From the NCBI GenBank assembly GCA_903889895.1, contig CAISYZ010000258.1, positions 1 to 47,394 of the forward strand: a DNA stretch of 47,394 nt. Reading direction: 5' to 3'. Below, piece by piece: positions 33,662 to 42,133 of the stretch. Origin of the DNA: an uncultured Verrucomicrobia subdivision 3 bacterium (GTDB lineage: Bacteria; Verrucomicrobiota; Verrucomicrobiia; Limisphaerales; UBA11358). The translations under genes and the position numbers were made by a program. The notes under the pieces are model-generated. The model was not told the DNA's origin and did no database searches. It saw only the letters and a program-made list of their open reading frames with translations. Numbering within the stretch: position 1 is the first letter of the stretch; every line of letters starts with the position of its first letter.

Positions 33662-35124
33662 TGGCGGCGAACGAGCCAGACAAGCCAGCCGAAGAACAGC
33701 ACGCCGCCGGGCAACGCGCCGAGCAGCAGCCAGCGGAGCTGCTCTTGTTGATGTTTCGTCAGCAGCAGGCGGAATTCTGTGACGGGCCGCGGACCGATGC
33801 CTTCCAATAACTGCGGCCGGTCAAGCAGCCAGTTGGCCGCGCTGTTCAGGAAGTCGCGGTTGCCGCCGCCTTCGATATAATAATTGCCGAGAAAAATCGA
33901 GTCGCCGACCACGACGATGCGCGTGTTGCCGCGCGGGTTGGTGACGCCGGGCACGGGCTTCTGCTCGACGGCGGCGCTGAGCGAATAGCTGCGCGGCGCG
34001 GCGCTGCGATCCACAGCGAGCGTGCCGGCGGCGCTGGTGCGCGCGAGTTCTGTGACCTCCGGTGCGTTGGCTGCCGACTTGGATTGGTTGATTTTTTCCA
34101 CCGGGCGTGGCAACACCATTTGCAGTGACATATCCGCAAGCGCGCCTACCACCGGATGCTGGCCAAACGAACGCACCTTGATGTCCTGACCGGTGATGGT
34201 ATTCGGATCCTGCGCGATGTCGGCAACCACATTAACGCCCCAGCGCTGTAAAATCGGCTCCAAACCCGTGGCGTGCTTGAGCGAGGCATAATTGAACAGC
34301 AGCAGCAACCGACCGCCCTGCGTGAGATACTGGTCAATTTTTTGCAGTTCCATGTCCGTGAACGTCACCGCCGGTGCGGCGATAATCAGCAGATTGCAAT
34401 CCATCGGCACCGGATTTTCGCCGACCAGCTCAAAGTTTTTCACCGCGATGTAATTCTGCTGCAACGCCGCGCCAAATTTCAGATAGCCAAAATCGCCGGA
34501 GTCCGCGAGCGACGGCTCGCCGTGGCCCTGCAAAAAATACGCGTGCAGCGGCTCCGCGTTCTGGAGCGCGAGCAGCATAGCGGTGAACATTTTTTCGCCG
34601 GAAAACGCGATGGGCTTTTTGCGGAACTCGCGTTCTTTCTCGTTCGGCAACTGTTCCAGTGTGTATTGCGTGAGCGCGTCACCAGAAATCATCTTCACCC
34701 GACCGCCGCTGTCAAAGATGACCAAGTCCTTGTCCGCCGCGCCCGCGAGCTTGTATTGCGCCTTCACCAATTCCGCCTGGCCAGCGTCGCGGACGTAATC
34801 CACGGTGCGAAGGGAAATATTTTTGTCCGCCGCGCGGTATTCGTTCAGCAGCGCCACGATGTCCGGGTAAAACTCGTCCTTGCGGTCGAAATAAAGCGTC
34901 ACACTCACCGCGTTCGTCATCGAACGCAGCACGTTCAACGTGCGCGATGACAGCGCCACGCGCGTCTGCGAACTGAGGTAAAACCGGTGGAAAAATTTCG
35001 CACCAAGATAATTCACCATGACCACCACCGCCAGCACCAGCGCCGTGCGCAGCACCACGTCAAAGCCGATGCCCCACCGGCTCGCTGGTGAGAAACTGGG
35101 ACGGGATTTGTTTTTTGCGCTCAT
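33658..35124 (-). CDS. GldG-like ABC transporter auxiliary protein
   Basis: The 488-residue protein has a transmembrane helix at about 25-45 and an ABC_transp_aux region (SSRTLNVLRSMTNAVSVTLY, YLTQGGRLLLLFNY, VVVGDSIFLGNYYIE). It has a second helix at the C-terminal end (about 464-484). In Flavobacterium GldG works with GldA and GldF in gliding motility, but homologues are widespread in non-gliding bacteria, so motility is not implied. The start at 35124 shares one base with the stop of the permease gene. Co-translation with the neighbours is likely. Confidence 0.88.
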   Translation of the reverse strand: MSAKNKSRPSFSPASRWGIGFDVVLRTALVLAVVVMVNYLGAKFFHRFYLSSQTRVALSSRTLNVLRSMTNAVSVTLYFDRKDEFYPDIVALLNEYRAADKNISLRTVDYVRDAGQAELVKAQYKLAGAADKDLVIFDSGGRVKMISGDALTQYTLEQLPNEKEREFRKKPIAFSGEKMFTAMLLALQNAEPLHAYFLQGHGEPSLADSGDFGYLKFGAALQQNYIAVKNFELVGENPVPMDCNLLIIAAPAVTFTDMELQKIDQYLTQGGRLLLLFNYASLKHATGLEPILQRWGVNVVADIAQDPNTITGQDIKVRSFGQHPVVGALADMSLQMVLPRPVEKINQSKSAANAPEVTELARTSAAGTLAVDRSAAPRSYSLSAAVEQKPVPGVTNPRGNTRIVVVGDSIFLGNYYIEGGGNRDFLNSAANWLLDRPQLLEGIGPRPVTEFRLLLTKHQQEQLRWLLLGALPGGVLFFGWLVWLVRRQ

Positions 35125-35873
35125 TATTTCCAGCGGCGGCCTTCCACCACGCGCAACGTCAGGAACAGGAACCAGAAAGTCGCGGTTACATAAAATGTCA
35201 CCGCCCGCGTGTCCACCACGCCGCGCGCGAAATCACGCATCTGTTCGAACAAACCGAAATATGAAATTATTTCCGACTGCCAACGCGCCGTGGCCGGCAG
35301 CGCCTCGGCGAGAAAGCCCAGCGCGAACAGGCTCACGCCCAGCACAAAAGCGATCATCGCCGCCGCCATCTGACTGCGGGTCAGTGAAGACGCGAAACAG
35401 CCCAGCGAAATAAACAGCCCGCCCACCAGAAAAATGCCGAGGAACATCCCGCCTACCGTCCCGCTGTCCAGCGCGTTCTGGTTGGTGAAATGCCGCACAA
35501 TGAACAGGCACGCCAGCAGCGGCAGCCATGCAACGAGGTAAAAAATCAGCGCGCCGACAAATTTTGCCGCCACCACCTGAACGTCGCCGACTGGCGTGGT
35601 CATCAGCGTTTCAAATGTGCCGCTCGCCTTTTCCAAAGCGAAAGACCGCATTGTGATCACCGGCGACGCCAACAGCACGACCAGCCAGAAAAAATAGGTG
35701 CGGTAAAACATCTCCGTCACCGGCATCGGCGACGGGTCGGTGCCGAGGTTGTGAATCAGAACCACGAAGCTAAGGCCCGTCAGCAATGTCACCGCGGCGA
35801 TGATGACATAGCCCGTCAGCGCGAAGAAAAACGACGACAGCTCGCGTCGCAGAAGTGCCCAGAAGATGCTCAT
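35124..35873 (-). CDS. ABC-2 type permease, GldF-like
   Basis: The 249-residue protein has six hydrophobic segments. Between them come the cytoplasmic motif MRSFALEKASGTFETLMTTP, where the ATPase is expected to dock, and the segment FISLGCFASSLTRSQMAAAM. It is the membrane channel of the ABC system encoded with the ATPase upstream (4-base overlap) and the GldG-like protein downstream. The transported substrate is not evident. Confidence 0.9.
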   Translation of the reverse strand: MSIFWALLRRELSSFFFALTGYVIIAAVTLLTGLSFVVLIHNLGTDPSPMPVTEMFYRTYFFWLVVLLASPVITMRSFALEKASGTFETLMTTPVGDVQVVAAKFVGALIFYLVAWLPLLACLFIVRHFTNQNALDSGTVGGMFLGIFLVGGLFISLGCFASSLTRSQMAAAMIAFVLGVSLFALGFLAEALPATARWQSEIISYFGLFEQMRDFARGVVDTRAVTFYVTATFWFLFLTLRVVEGRRWK

Positions 35874-36817
35874 TCGACCGCCTCCGTGGTTGGCCGCGTG
35901 ACCTGCATGTAAATATCCTCCAGCGAATGACGACTACGCGTCAGCTCACGGAGCGTCCAGCCGTGCTGCTGCACCAGCGCAAAAATCGCCGCCCGCAAAT
36001 CCGTGCCGCCACGCGGCGTCAGCGCGCAGCGGAAAAAATTTCCGTCAGCGGCAGTGATATCAAACTGTTCCACTTCCGGCAGGTTTTCAAAGGCCGTGCG
36101 CAATGCACTTTCTGGCGCGGCGATTTCCGCAATAATCTGGCTGCCACCAGCCATGCGGCGCTGCAAATTTTCCGGCGTGTCCGACGCCAGCACGCGTCCG
36201 CCGAACATGATGAGCACGCGGCCGCACATCATTTCCACCTCCGGCAAAATGTGCGTGGAAATCAATACCGTGTGTTTGCCGGCAAGGCTTTTGATTAGCG
36301 TGCGAACGGAGCGGATTTGCTGCGGATCGAGGCCGATGGTTGGCTCGTCCAAAATAATCAGCTCCGGGTCATGCACCAGCGCGTCCGCGAGACCAACACG
36401 CTGCTTGTAGCCTTTGGAAAGCTGGCCGATGACCCGCCGGCCCGCGTCGGCCAGGCCGCATTGTTCCATCACTGTGGTCACGCGCTCGCGGGATTTTTTC
36501 CAGCCAAGCCCTTTCAGCCGCGCGCGGAATTTCAGGTATTCGCGGACGCGCATTTCAGGATACAGCGGATTATTTTCCGGCATGTAGCCGATGCGCCGCC
36601 GCGTCTCGTCCGCATCGTGAAAAACGTCGAAGCCCGCCACGCGCACGGTGCCGCTGGTCGCGGGCATGAAGCCGGAGAGCACGCGCATCGTCGTGCTTTT
36701 GCCTGCTCCGTTCGGGCCGAGCAGGCCGACGATTTCGCCACGCGCAACCGTGAACGAAATATCGTCCACTGCCGTGCGGCCGGCATAGCGCTTGGTCAAA
36801 TTGGAAACTTCAATCAT
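35870..36817 (-). CDS. ABC transporter ATP-binding protein, GldA-like
   Basis: The 315-residue protein has Walker A GPNGAGKST (34-42), ABC signature LSKGYKQR (133-140, with Lys in place of the usual second Gly-neighbour), Walker B LIILDEPT (153-160) and the switch His189 in STHIL. A C-terminal regulatory extension (about 215-315) is typical of the GldA/NatA type. It powers the permease and is the first gene of the five-gene operon ATPase-permease-GldG-DUF4340-AsmA. Its start faces the DUF2851 gene across 160 bases that must hold both promoters; none is clear by eye. Confidence 0.94.
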   Translation of the reverse strand: MIEVSNLTKRYAGRTAVDDISFTVARGEIVGLLGPNGAGKSTTMRVLSGFMPATSGTVRVAGFDVFHDADETRRRIGYMPENNPLYPEMRVREYLKFRARLKGLGWKKSRERVTTVMEQCGLADAGRRVIGQLSKGYKQRVGLADALVHDPELIILDEPTIGLDPQQIRSVRTLIKSLAGKHTVLISTHILPEVEMMCGRVLIMFGGRVLASDTPENLQRRMAGGSQIIAEIAAPESALRTAFENLPEVEQFDITAADGNFFRCALTPRGGTDLRAAIFALVQQHGWTLRELTRSRHSLEDIYMQVTRPTTEAVE

Positions 36818-36977
36818 CAGATGATCTGCGAACGATGAAAAACCGTCGCCAGCATAGCCAAAAACTGGCCGGGGCGGCGAACAAAAACTTCGTCCGGTTT
36901 CTTAAACAGGCAGTCCCGGGATTGGTTGCGTTCAAAATTAATTGACATCGCGGCGGAATCGCGCAAAAAACTGCGAC

Positions 36978-38411
36978 GTGCATTCCCGCGCGGAAAACTT
37001 TTACGCCGTCTGGCGCGAACACTGCCGGGCCGTCAACGTCTTTCGTGATGGCGGTTCGGTGCCGCCGGAAAAATTGCTGCAAACCATCTGGCTACACCAG
37101 CGCCTGCTGCGCGACCGGCTGAAAACGGCGGATGGGCGGAGCGTCCGTGTGCTGCATCCCGGCTTCGTGAGCGTCGCGGGCGGACCGGATTTTCGCGGCG
37201 CGGTATTGCAAATTGGCGATGAACCGCCGGTGAACGGCGATGTGGAAATTGATTTACAGCCAAACGGCTGGCATGCGCACGGCCATGACCGGAATCCAAG
37301 TTTTCAAAATGTCATCCTGCACATCGTCTGGGATGGAACGCCAATTTCCACAAATTTGGCGACCTTACCACTGAAATATTTTCTCGATGCGCCACCAGCG
37401 GAGTTGGCGCTTGCGTTGGAAAACGAATCCAGTCTGCCGGAAAAACTGCGCGGTCAATGCTCCGCACCGCTGCGCGAACTTTCCGAGGAGCGGCTCACCG
37501 AGCTTTTGCACGCCGCCGCAAAGGTGCGTTTCCAGAACAAAGCCCATGCTATGCTCGTCCGCGCTAAAAATTCCGGCTGGGAACAGACGTTGTGGGAAAA
37601 TCTCTTTCGCGCTCTCGGCTACAAAAACAACATCTGGCCGATGTTGTGCCTCGCGGAAACCAAACCGCAGTGGCAGCGCGGCGCGGCTTCCGCGTTTGAA
37701 ATCCAGGCGCGCCTGCTTGGCGTTAGCGGGTTGCTGCCGGACGACTTGACCCGCGCCCAAAAAAGTTCTGACACGTTTTTGCGCCATGCTTGGGATTTGT
37801 GGTGGCGCGACCGCGACGAGTTTGAAACCTGCATTTTGCCGCGTGCGGGCTGGCGATTTCACGGCCTGCGGCCAGCGAATCATCCGCAGCGGCGGCTCGC
37901 ACTTGCCGCGCACTGGCTGGCGGCGGATAATTTGGTCGCGAACATTGAAAGCTGGTGCGCCGCTACACTGCCGGACAAAAAACTGCTGGCATCGTTCCAC
38001 GACGTTTTTCGAGTCGAACGCGACGAGTTTTGGTCATGGCATTGGACGTTCAAATCCGCACGGCTGGCGAAACCGCAACCACTGCTCGGCGGAGCCCGCG
38101 TCACCGACCTCGCCGTGAACGTGGTTTTACCGTGGCTGTGGATTCGCGCCCAGGAAGGTGGCAATGCCAAATTTCAGCACGAAGTGGAGCGGCGATTTTT
38201 TGCGTGGCCGGCGGCGGAGGATAATTCGGTTCTGAAACTAGCGCGTCAGCGTTTGCTGGGAACTTCAAACGCGCGGTTTTTAAAAAGTGCGGCGCAGCAG
38301 CAGGGCTTGATGCAAATCGTCCGCGATTTTTGCGAGCACTCCAACGCGATTTGCGCGGACTGCCGGTTTCCCGACTTGGTGCGCAGTTGGCAGACGCCAG
38401 CGCTTACTTGA
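36978..38411 (+). CDS. DUF2851 family protein
   Basis: The start chosen is GTG 36978 (MHSRAENFYAVWREHC); a TTG at 36942 would add 12 residues. The 477-residue soluble protein shows the DUF2851 core: LLQTIWLHQRLL, DGRSVRVLHPGFVSVAGGPDF, GDVEIDLQPNGWHAHGHD and NVILHIVWD. It ends in a Cys-containing tail (CEHSNAICADCRFPDL). Function is unknown; the His/Asp-rich core looks like a metal or nuclease site, but this is only an impression. Its last 8 bases overlap the end of infC on the opposite strand. Confidence 0.82.
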   Translation: MHSRAENFYAVWREHCRAVNVFRDGGSVPPEKLLQTIWLHQRLLRDRLKTADGRSVRVLHPGFVSVAGGPDFRGAVLQIGDEPPVNGDVEIDLQPNGWHAHGHDRNPSFQNVILHIVWDGTPISTNLATLPLKYFLDAPPAELALALENESSLPEKLRGQCSAPLRELSEERLTELLHAAAKVRFQNKAHAMLVRAKNSGWEQTLWENLFRALGYKNNIWPMLCLAETKPQWQRGAASAFEIQARLLGVSGLLPDDLTRAQKSSDTFLRHAWDLWWRDRDEFETCILPRAGWRFHGLRPANHPQRRLALAAHWLAADNLVANIESWCAATLPDKKLLASFHDVFRVERDEFWSWHWTFKSARLAKPQPLLGGARVTDLAVNVVLPWLWIRAQEGGNAKFQHEVERRFFAWPAAEDNSVLKLARQRLLGTSNARFLKSAAQQQGLMQIVRDFCEHSNAICADCRFPDLVRSWQTPALT

Positions 38412-39153
38412 TTTCCAGACCGGCGAACGGATTATTCAAACCACCGGTTGACGGCTGCTCATTGACAGAAACCTTGGCCTTGGCCGGTTGTGCGGTCGAT
38501 TTTTCGGATAGAGACTTTTCCGGTGCGTCTTCCGCCTCGTCTGCGTCTTCGGCATCATCCGGTTCGTGCAGTTCGCCGGTTTCGTGGCGCGGGTTCTTGG
38601 CTCGCTTGGCGCGCGGCAGCGGGCTGATCATCAAGTTGATTGCTCGGCCGACGAGCTTGGGCTGAAAATCGGGATGACCGAACGGCGCAATCAACTCGAT
38701 GAATTTGTTGATGACTTCGAAGCCGATTTCGGTGTGCGCCATTTCGCGGCCGCGAAATTTCAGCGCGACCTTCACCTTCATGTCTTCGCAGAGAAAGTTA
38801 ATGGCGTGCTGCACCTTGATGCCAAGGTCGTGCGGGTCAATGCGCGGGCTCAACTGCACTTCCTTCACGGTCGAGGCGTGCTGGTGTTTGCGCGATTCCT
38901 TTTCCTTCTTGGCCAGTTCGTAACGAAACTTGCCAATCTCAACGAGCCGGCAGACCGGCGGCATCGCGTTCGGCGAAATCTCCACCAAATCTACGCCGTG
39001 CTGGCGCGCCAGGTTCAGCGCGTCGTTCAGCGGGAACACGCCGAGCTGCTTGTGATCCGGCCCGATGACGCGGACATCGCGGGCACGAATCTTGCCGTTG
39101 ACGCGCAGGTTCGAGGCGGGGGAGGAATTACGCGGGGAAAAAGGGCGACTCAA
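38404..39153 (-). CDS. infC: Translation initiation factor IF-3
   Basis: The start is TTG 39153, supported by a Shine-Dalgarno AGAGAGG ending 5 bases upstream; rare start codons are usual for infC and part of its autoregulation. The 249-residue protein has an IF3-N domain (about 16-85: NLRVNGKIRARDVRVI, CRLVEIGKFRYELAKKEKE), a linker and an IF3-C domain (about 95-178: EVQLSPRIDPHDLGIK, VKVALKFRGREM). It binds the 30S subunit and keeps initiation accurate. An extra tail of about 70 acidic, Asp/Glu/Ala-rich residues follows (about 180-249), longer than in E. coli IF-3 (180 residues). rpmI and rplT, normally downstream, are absent; the neighbour is the convergent DUF2851 gene. Confidence 0.96.
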   Translation of the reverse strand: MSRPFSPRNSSPASNLRVNGKIRARDVRVIGPDHKQLGVFPLNDALNLARQHGVDLVEISPNAMPPVCRLVEIGKFRYELAKKEKESRKHQHASTVKEVQLSPRIDPHDLGIKVQHAINFLCEDMKVKVALKFRGREMAHTEIGFEVINKFIELIAPFGHPDFQPKLVGRAINLMISPLPRAKRAKNPRHETGELHEPDDAEDADEAEDAPEKSLSEKSTAQPAKAKVSVNEQPSTGGLNNPFAGLEIK

Positions 39154-39278
39154 GCGACCCTCTCTGGTTGAGGCTGATTGGTGATGTGGTGCATCAAAGC
39201 TATCGTCTGGCTAATACTTATAATGCGGGTTTTTTAAGCGAACGCCGCCGCCGCCGCAAGCAAATAATCATAATAAAA

Positions 39279-40175
39279 TCAGGCGGAAAGTCGAAACGAC
39301 CGCACGCTCGCCACAAAATCATCCGGCACGCCGAAGTCAAAACGCTGCGCGCCGGTCATCTCCAGCGCGAGGTAACCGTGGCGCTGGCGCTGTATTTCCT
39401 GGGCGCGTGTGAGTTGGAATTCACCATTGTCGCGGACATTGTCACGGATCATTTCGCCAAGGATTTCGTAAATGCTCGGCGCAAGCAGGTGCATGCCGAA
39501 CCAGCCGAGCCACGTCAGTTCCGGCAAACCGTCCACCGTCAATTTTTCTACCGCAACGGCGATGGCGGGTTTTTCAATGATGAGCGAAATGTCAATCAGG
39601 CGCGGGTTTTCCGCGCGGCGCACACCGGCAATGGTGCCATAGCCTTTCAGCTCGTTCGCGGAAATGCGGTTCACGGCGGAAACACTGTTGCCGCCGGAAA
39701 TCTTAGCCATGTCGGCGAGTTCGCGATACGGCGAAACCGGTTTGCCGCGAAACAAATGGTCGCCGAGACCGAGCAAAACCATTTCGCCACCGGCAAAATC
39801 CTTCGTCTGAAAAACCGCGTGACCGTAGCCCTCCTGCTGATGCTGCACCGCAAACGAAACGCGTTTGGCGAAGCCACGCATTTGCTCGGCTTCGCGCAAC
39901 AGTTCGGGATATTTGGCGAGGCGCTTGAGATAATTGTCATCCGGCCCGCGCAGGTAGTTTTTCACCGTCTCGTCCTCGCTGGGCTGGACGATAAGGCAGA
40001 TTTCCTCGATGCCGGCGGCCTCAAGTTCCAGCAGATGATAATGGAAAAGCGCCCGCGCAATGCCGTCCATGCCGACGACGGGAAACATCTCCTTTTTGAC
40101 CGCGTGTGATGCGGGAAAATGTCGCGTGCCGAGGCCGGCGATAGGAATGACCGCTTTGCGAACTTTCATGTTCAT
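39279..40175 (-). CDS. GalU-like sugar-1-phosphate uridylyltransferase
   Basis: The 298-residue nucleotidyltransferase has the GalU-type nucleotide loop AGLGTRHFPASHAVKKEM (13-30), QQEGYGHAV (113-121) and the metal-site segment LLGLGDHLF (134-142). It should join UTP and a sugar-1-phosphate to a UDP-sugar. The motifs are altered from UDP-glucose pyrophosphorylase (AGLGTRFLPATKA in GalU; LGDHLF where GalU has LPD), so another sugar is plausible. Its start overlaps the stop of the GHMP sugar kinase by four bases (ATGA), the strongest hint that it uses that kinase's product. A second in-frame ATG lies two codons on. Confidence 0.85.
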   Translation of the reverse strand: MNMKVRKAVIPIAGLGTRHFPASHAVKKEMFPVVGMDGIARALFHYHLLELEAAGIEEICLIVQPSEDETVKNYLRGPDDNYLKRLAKYPELLREAEQMRGFAKRVSFAVQHQQEGYGHAVFQTKDFAGGEMVLLGLGDHLFRGKPVSPYRELADMAKISGGNSVSAVNRISANELKGYGTIAGVRRAENPRLIDISLIIEKPAIAVAVEKLTVDGLPELTWLGWFGMHLLAPSIYEILGEMIRDNVRDNGEFQLTRAQEIQRQRHGYLALEMTGAQRFDFGVPDDFVASVRSFRLSA

Positions 40176-41617
40176 ACGTCAAAGCGTTTCCAGCCGTTGG
40201 CGCCGAAGGCGTAGCGCTTCGCACCGAATTCAATTGCGCCGGGCGATGTGCCTTCAAAAATGTCCGGCATCGCGCCGACACGGCGGGAATACTCGATGGC
40301 GATTTGCGGAATGTGTTCCTTGAGCGCGGCAATCTGGCCAAACACCGCCACGGTGCCGCCGGTGCCACCGCCAGTGATTTTCGCGCCAAACAAACCGTTC
40401 TCTGGCCCGCGTTTGCGAACAGCCTCGACGAGAAAATTCACCTCCGGCACGGAGAGTTTACAGTTGTCGCGGTAGCTTTCGTGCGCGCCATACATCAGTT
40501 CGCCAGCGGTGATGAGCGATTTTTCATCGCCAGATTTCGCGGCGCGCAGGGCGTCCATGAATTTCAGCACGCGCTCGTTTTCACCGATCGGATGCCGCGT
40601 CGGGCCGACGACGCGATAAGTCGCGTCCGGCTGGATGGTTGTCACCGGATCGTCGTGCGTCTTGTATTTCGCCAGAAAATCTGAGCCGAGTATTGTTTCG
40701 GGAATTTCCTTTTCGTATTCCGCCTTGAACTCGGCGGAGGATATTTCCGTGAGATAATTCAGCGCGGCGCGGCCGGTGCGGGCGCGGATTTCGTTGATAA
40801 TTTTTTTGCCCATGAACGCACCGATGCGAACATTGCCATAGGCGTTGCCGGCGACGGAGTGCCGCACCATTGAGTTGATGCCGACGAATCCGGTGCCCGC
40901 CGGAATCTCCACTTCGCCCATCACCGCGCCGGGCCGGCAAAGAATGTGCGTGAGCCGGTCCTCGCGGCCGCTGGCGCAGGCGATCTGGTCCATGATGCCG
41001 CACGGCGCACCAACGACGTGGTTCTCCGCCATCTGGCCGAGCCGCGCGATGCGGGCGCCGTCGAGCCGCAGATTCAAATAAGCATTAAGGCAGCTCAACG
41101 TGCCGATTTCCACGGCGGCGGAACTGCCGATGCCCACGTTCATCGGCACCGCGCTCAAGAGCAAAAAACTGAAACCAAATGGCAGCTCGACGTTTTCCTC
41201 TTTAAGCAAGGTGAAGATGCTGCCGCCGATGTAGGCCGCCCAGGTGGAAATCGGGTTGGCGTGGCAGAGCTCACGGACTTGCGCGTAGCTGCCGACCGCG
41301 TCGCCACTTGTGAAATAGTCCAGCGGGATGCGCGTCTCCACCGGCAGGCTGCGCGGGCCGACTTGCGCGGAGCGGATGCGCAACGTGCGGTCCGTGCGCG
41401 CCTGGATGGCCATGAGCATTCCATGGCCGAGCACGGCCTCGCAGACGTTCGCGCCGGAATAGTCGGCGATGCCGCCCATCACGTCGAGCCGCGCCGGCAC
41501 GCGGGCGACCCAGACCTCGCCGCTGTTGAAGAAGCCGGCGAAGCCCGTCGGGTCGCTGTTCGGCTTGCGCAGCAGGTTTTCAAATTCGGAAACTTCAAAC
41601 GGCAGGGCGGTTTTCAT
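40172..41617 (-). CDS. GHMP-family sugar kinase, L-arabinokinase-like
   Basis: The 481-residue protein has GHMP motif 1 as VPARLDVMGGIADYSG (40-55) in place of the galactokinase signature (GRVNLIGEHTDYNGG). Motif 2 is VGIGSSAAVE (161-170), ENHVVGAPCGIMDQ (198-211, with the likely catalytic Asp210), and motif 3 GAKITGGGTGGTV (411-423). The phrases DVMGGIADYSG, GAPCGIMDQ and VRHSVAGNAYGNVRIGAFMG closely resemble, from memory, the kinase domain of plant L-arabinokinase (ARA1). It should phosphorylate the anomeric carbon of a free sugar, L-arabinose or galactose. It is coupled to the nucleotidyltransferase downstream, giving a two-step route from sugar to UDP-sugar. The substrate is inferred. Confidence 0.8.
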   Translation of the reverse strand: MKTALPFEVSEFENLLRKPNSDPTGFAGFFNSGEVWVARVPARLDVMGGIADYSGANVCEAVLGHGMLMAIQARTDRTLRIRSAQVGPRSLPVETRIPLDYFTSGDAVGSYAQVRELCHANPISTWAAYIGGSIFTLLKEENVELPFGFSFLLLSAVPMNVGIGSSAAVEIGTLSCLNAYLNLRLDGARIARLGQMAENHVVGAPCGIMDQIACASGREDRLTHILCRPGAVMGEVEIPAGTGFVGINSMVRHSVAGNAYGNVRIGAFMGKKIINEIRARTGRAALNYLTEISSAEFKAEYEKEIPETILGSDFLAKYKTHDDPVTTIQPDATYRVVGPTRHPIGENERVLKFMDALRAAKSGDEKSLITAGELMYGAHESYRDNCKLSVPEVNFLVEAVRKRGPENGLFGAKITGGGTGGTVAVFGQIAALKEHIPQIAIEYSRRVGAMPDIFEGTSPGAIEFGAKRYAFGANGWKRFDV

Positions 41618-41626
41618 GGTTTGTTT

Positions 41627-42133
41627 TTAATGATGATGTTTGATGAGCCGGGCACGATTGGCGTAAAGATACCAGACCATGACGACGTTCACGGCCAGCA
41701 CGCCGACCTTAATCCACGACGGCCGGTGCACCAGTTCAAAAATCTCCACCGGCAGAAAAAACGCCGATTCGCCGATGACCAGCCAGACGGCCCAGCTCAC
41801 GCGAAACATCAGGCCCACCGCCTGCAGCAGCATGAAGCAGCCGTAAACGACCGCACCGACCGTCACCCATTTCAGGTTCGCCGGCGTGATTTCCGCGACG
41901 CGGCTGGCAAGGTCCACAAAGAATTTTTTTTCCGGGTCAAGGTGCAGCGACAGCAGCAGGTTTTGAAAATCCGACGGCAGGTCGTTGTCCGTAAGGCTGT
42001 AGGCGCCCAGCGCCAGCAGCAGCGCGGCCAGCCCCTTGAAGAACTTCACGCCGATGATGAAATACAGCGTCGGCGCTCGCTTGGGCTTAGTTTCCGGAAT
42101 CAACAGTGCCAAATTTTCTTGTTCTTCGCTCAT
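41627..42133 (-). CDS. DUF2127 membrane protein
   Basis: The start chosen is ATG 42133, sharing one base with the glyS stop; a TTG one codon upstream is possible. The 168-residue protein has four hydrophobic segments (about 22-45, 85-108, 113-130 and 137-158) and family-like sequence (LYFIIGVKFFKGLAALLLALG, WAVWLVIGESAFFLPVEIFEL). DUF2127 proteins are small integral membrane proteins of unknown function. It is co-directional between glyS and the sugar kinase (9-base gap), so probably read from the glyS promoter. Confidence 0.8.
   Translation of the reverse strand: MSEEQENLALLIPETKPKRAPTLYFIIGVKFFKGLAALLLALGAYSLTDNDLPSDFQNLLLSLHLDPEKKFFVDLASRVAEITPANLKWVTVGAVVYGCFMLLQAVGLMFRVSWAVWLVIGESAFFLPVEIFELVHRPSWIKVGVLAVNVVMVWYLYANRARLIKHHH

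Noticed and set aside
33658..36817. Gliding motility locus
   Set aside because: GldA/F/G-like proteins occur widely in non-gliding bacteria, and no other gld, spr or por gene is present.
39154..39278. Promoter or tRNA in the gap between infC and the uridylyltransferase gene
   Set aside because: A TATAAG (39217-39222, minus strand) resembles a -10 box but has no -35 at proper spacing. No tRNA-like fold is visible.
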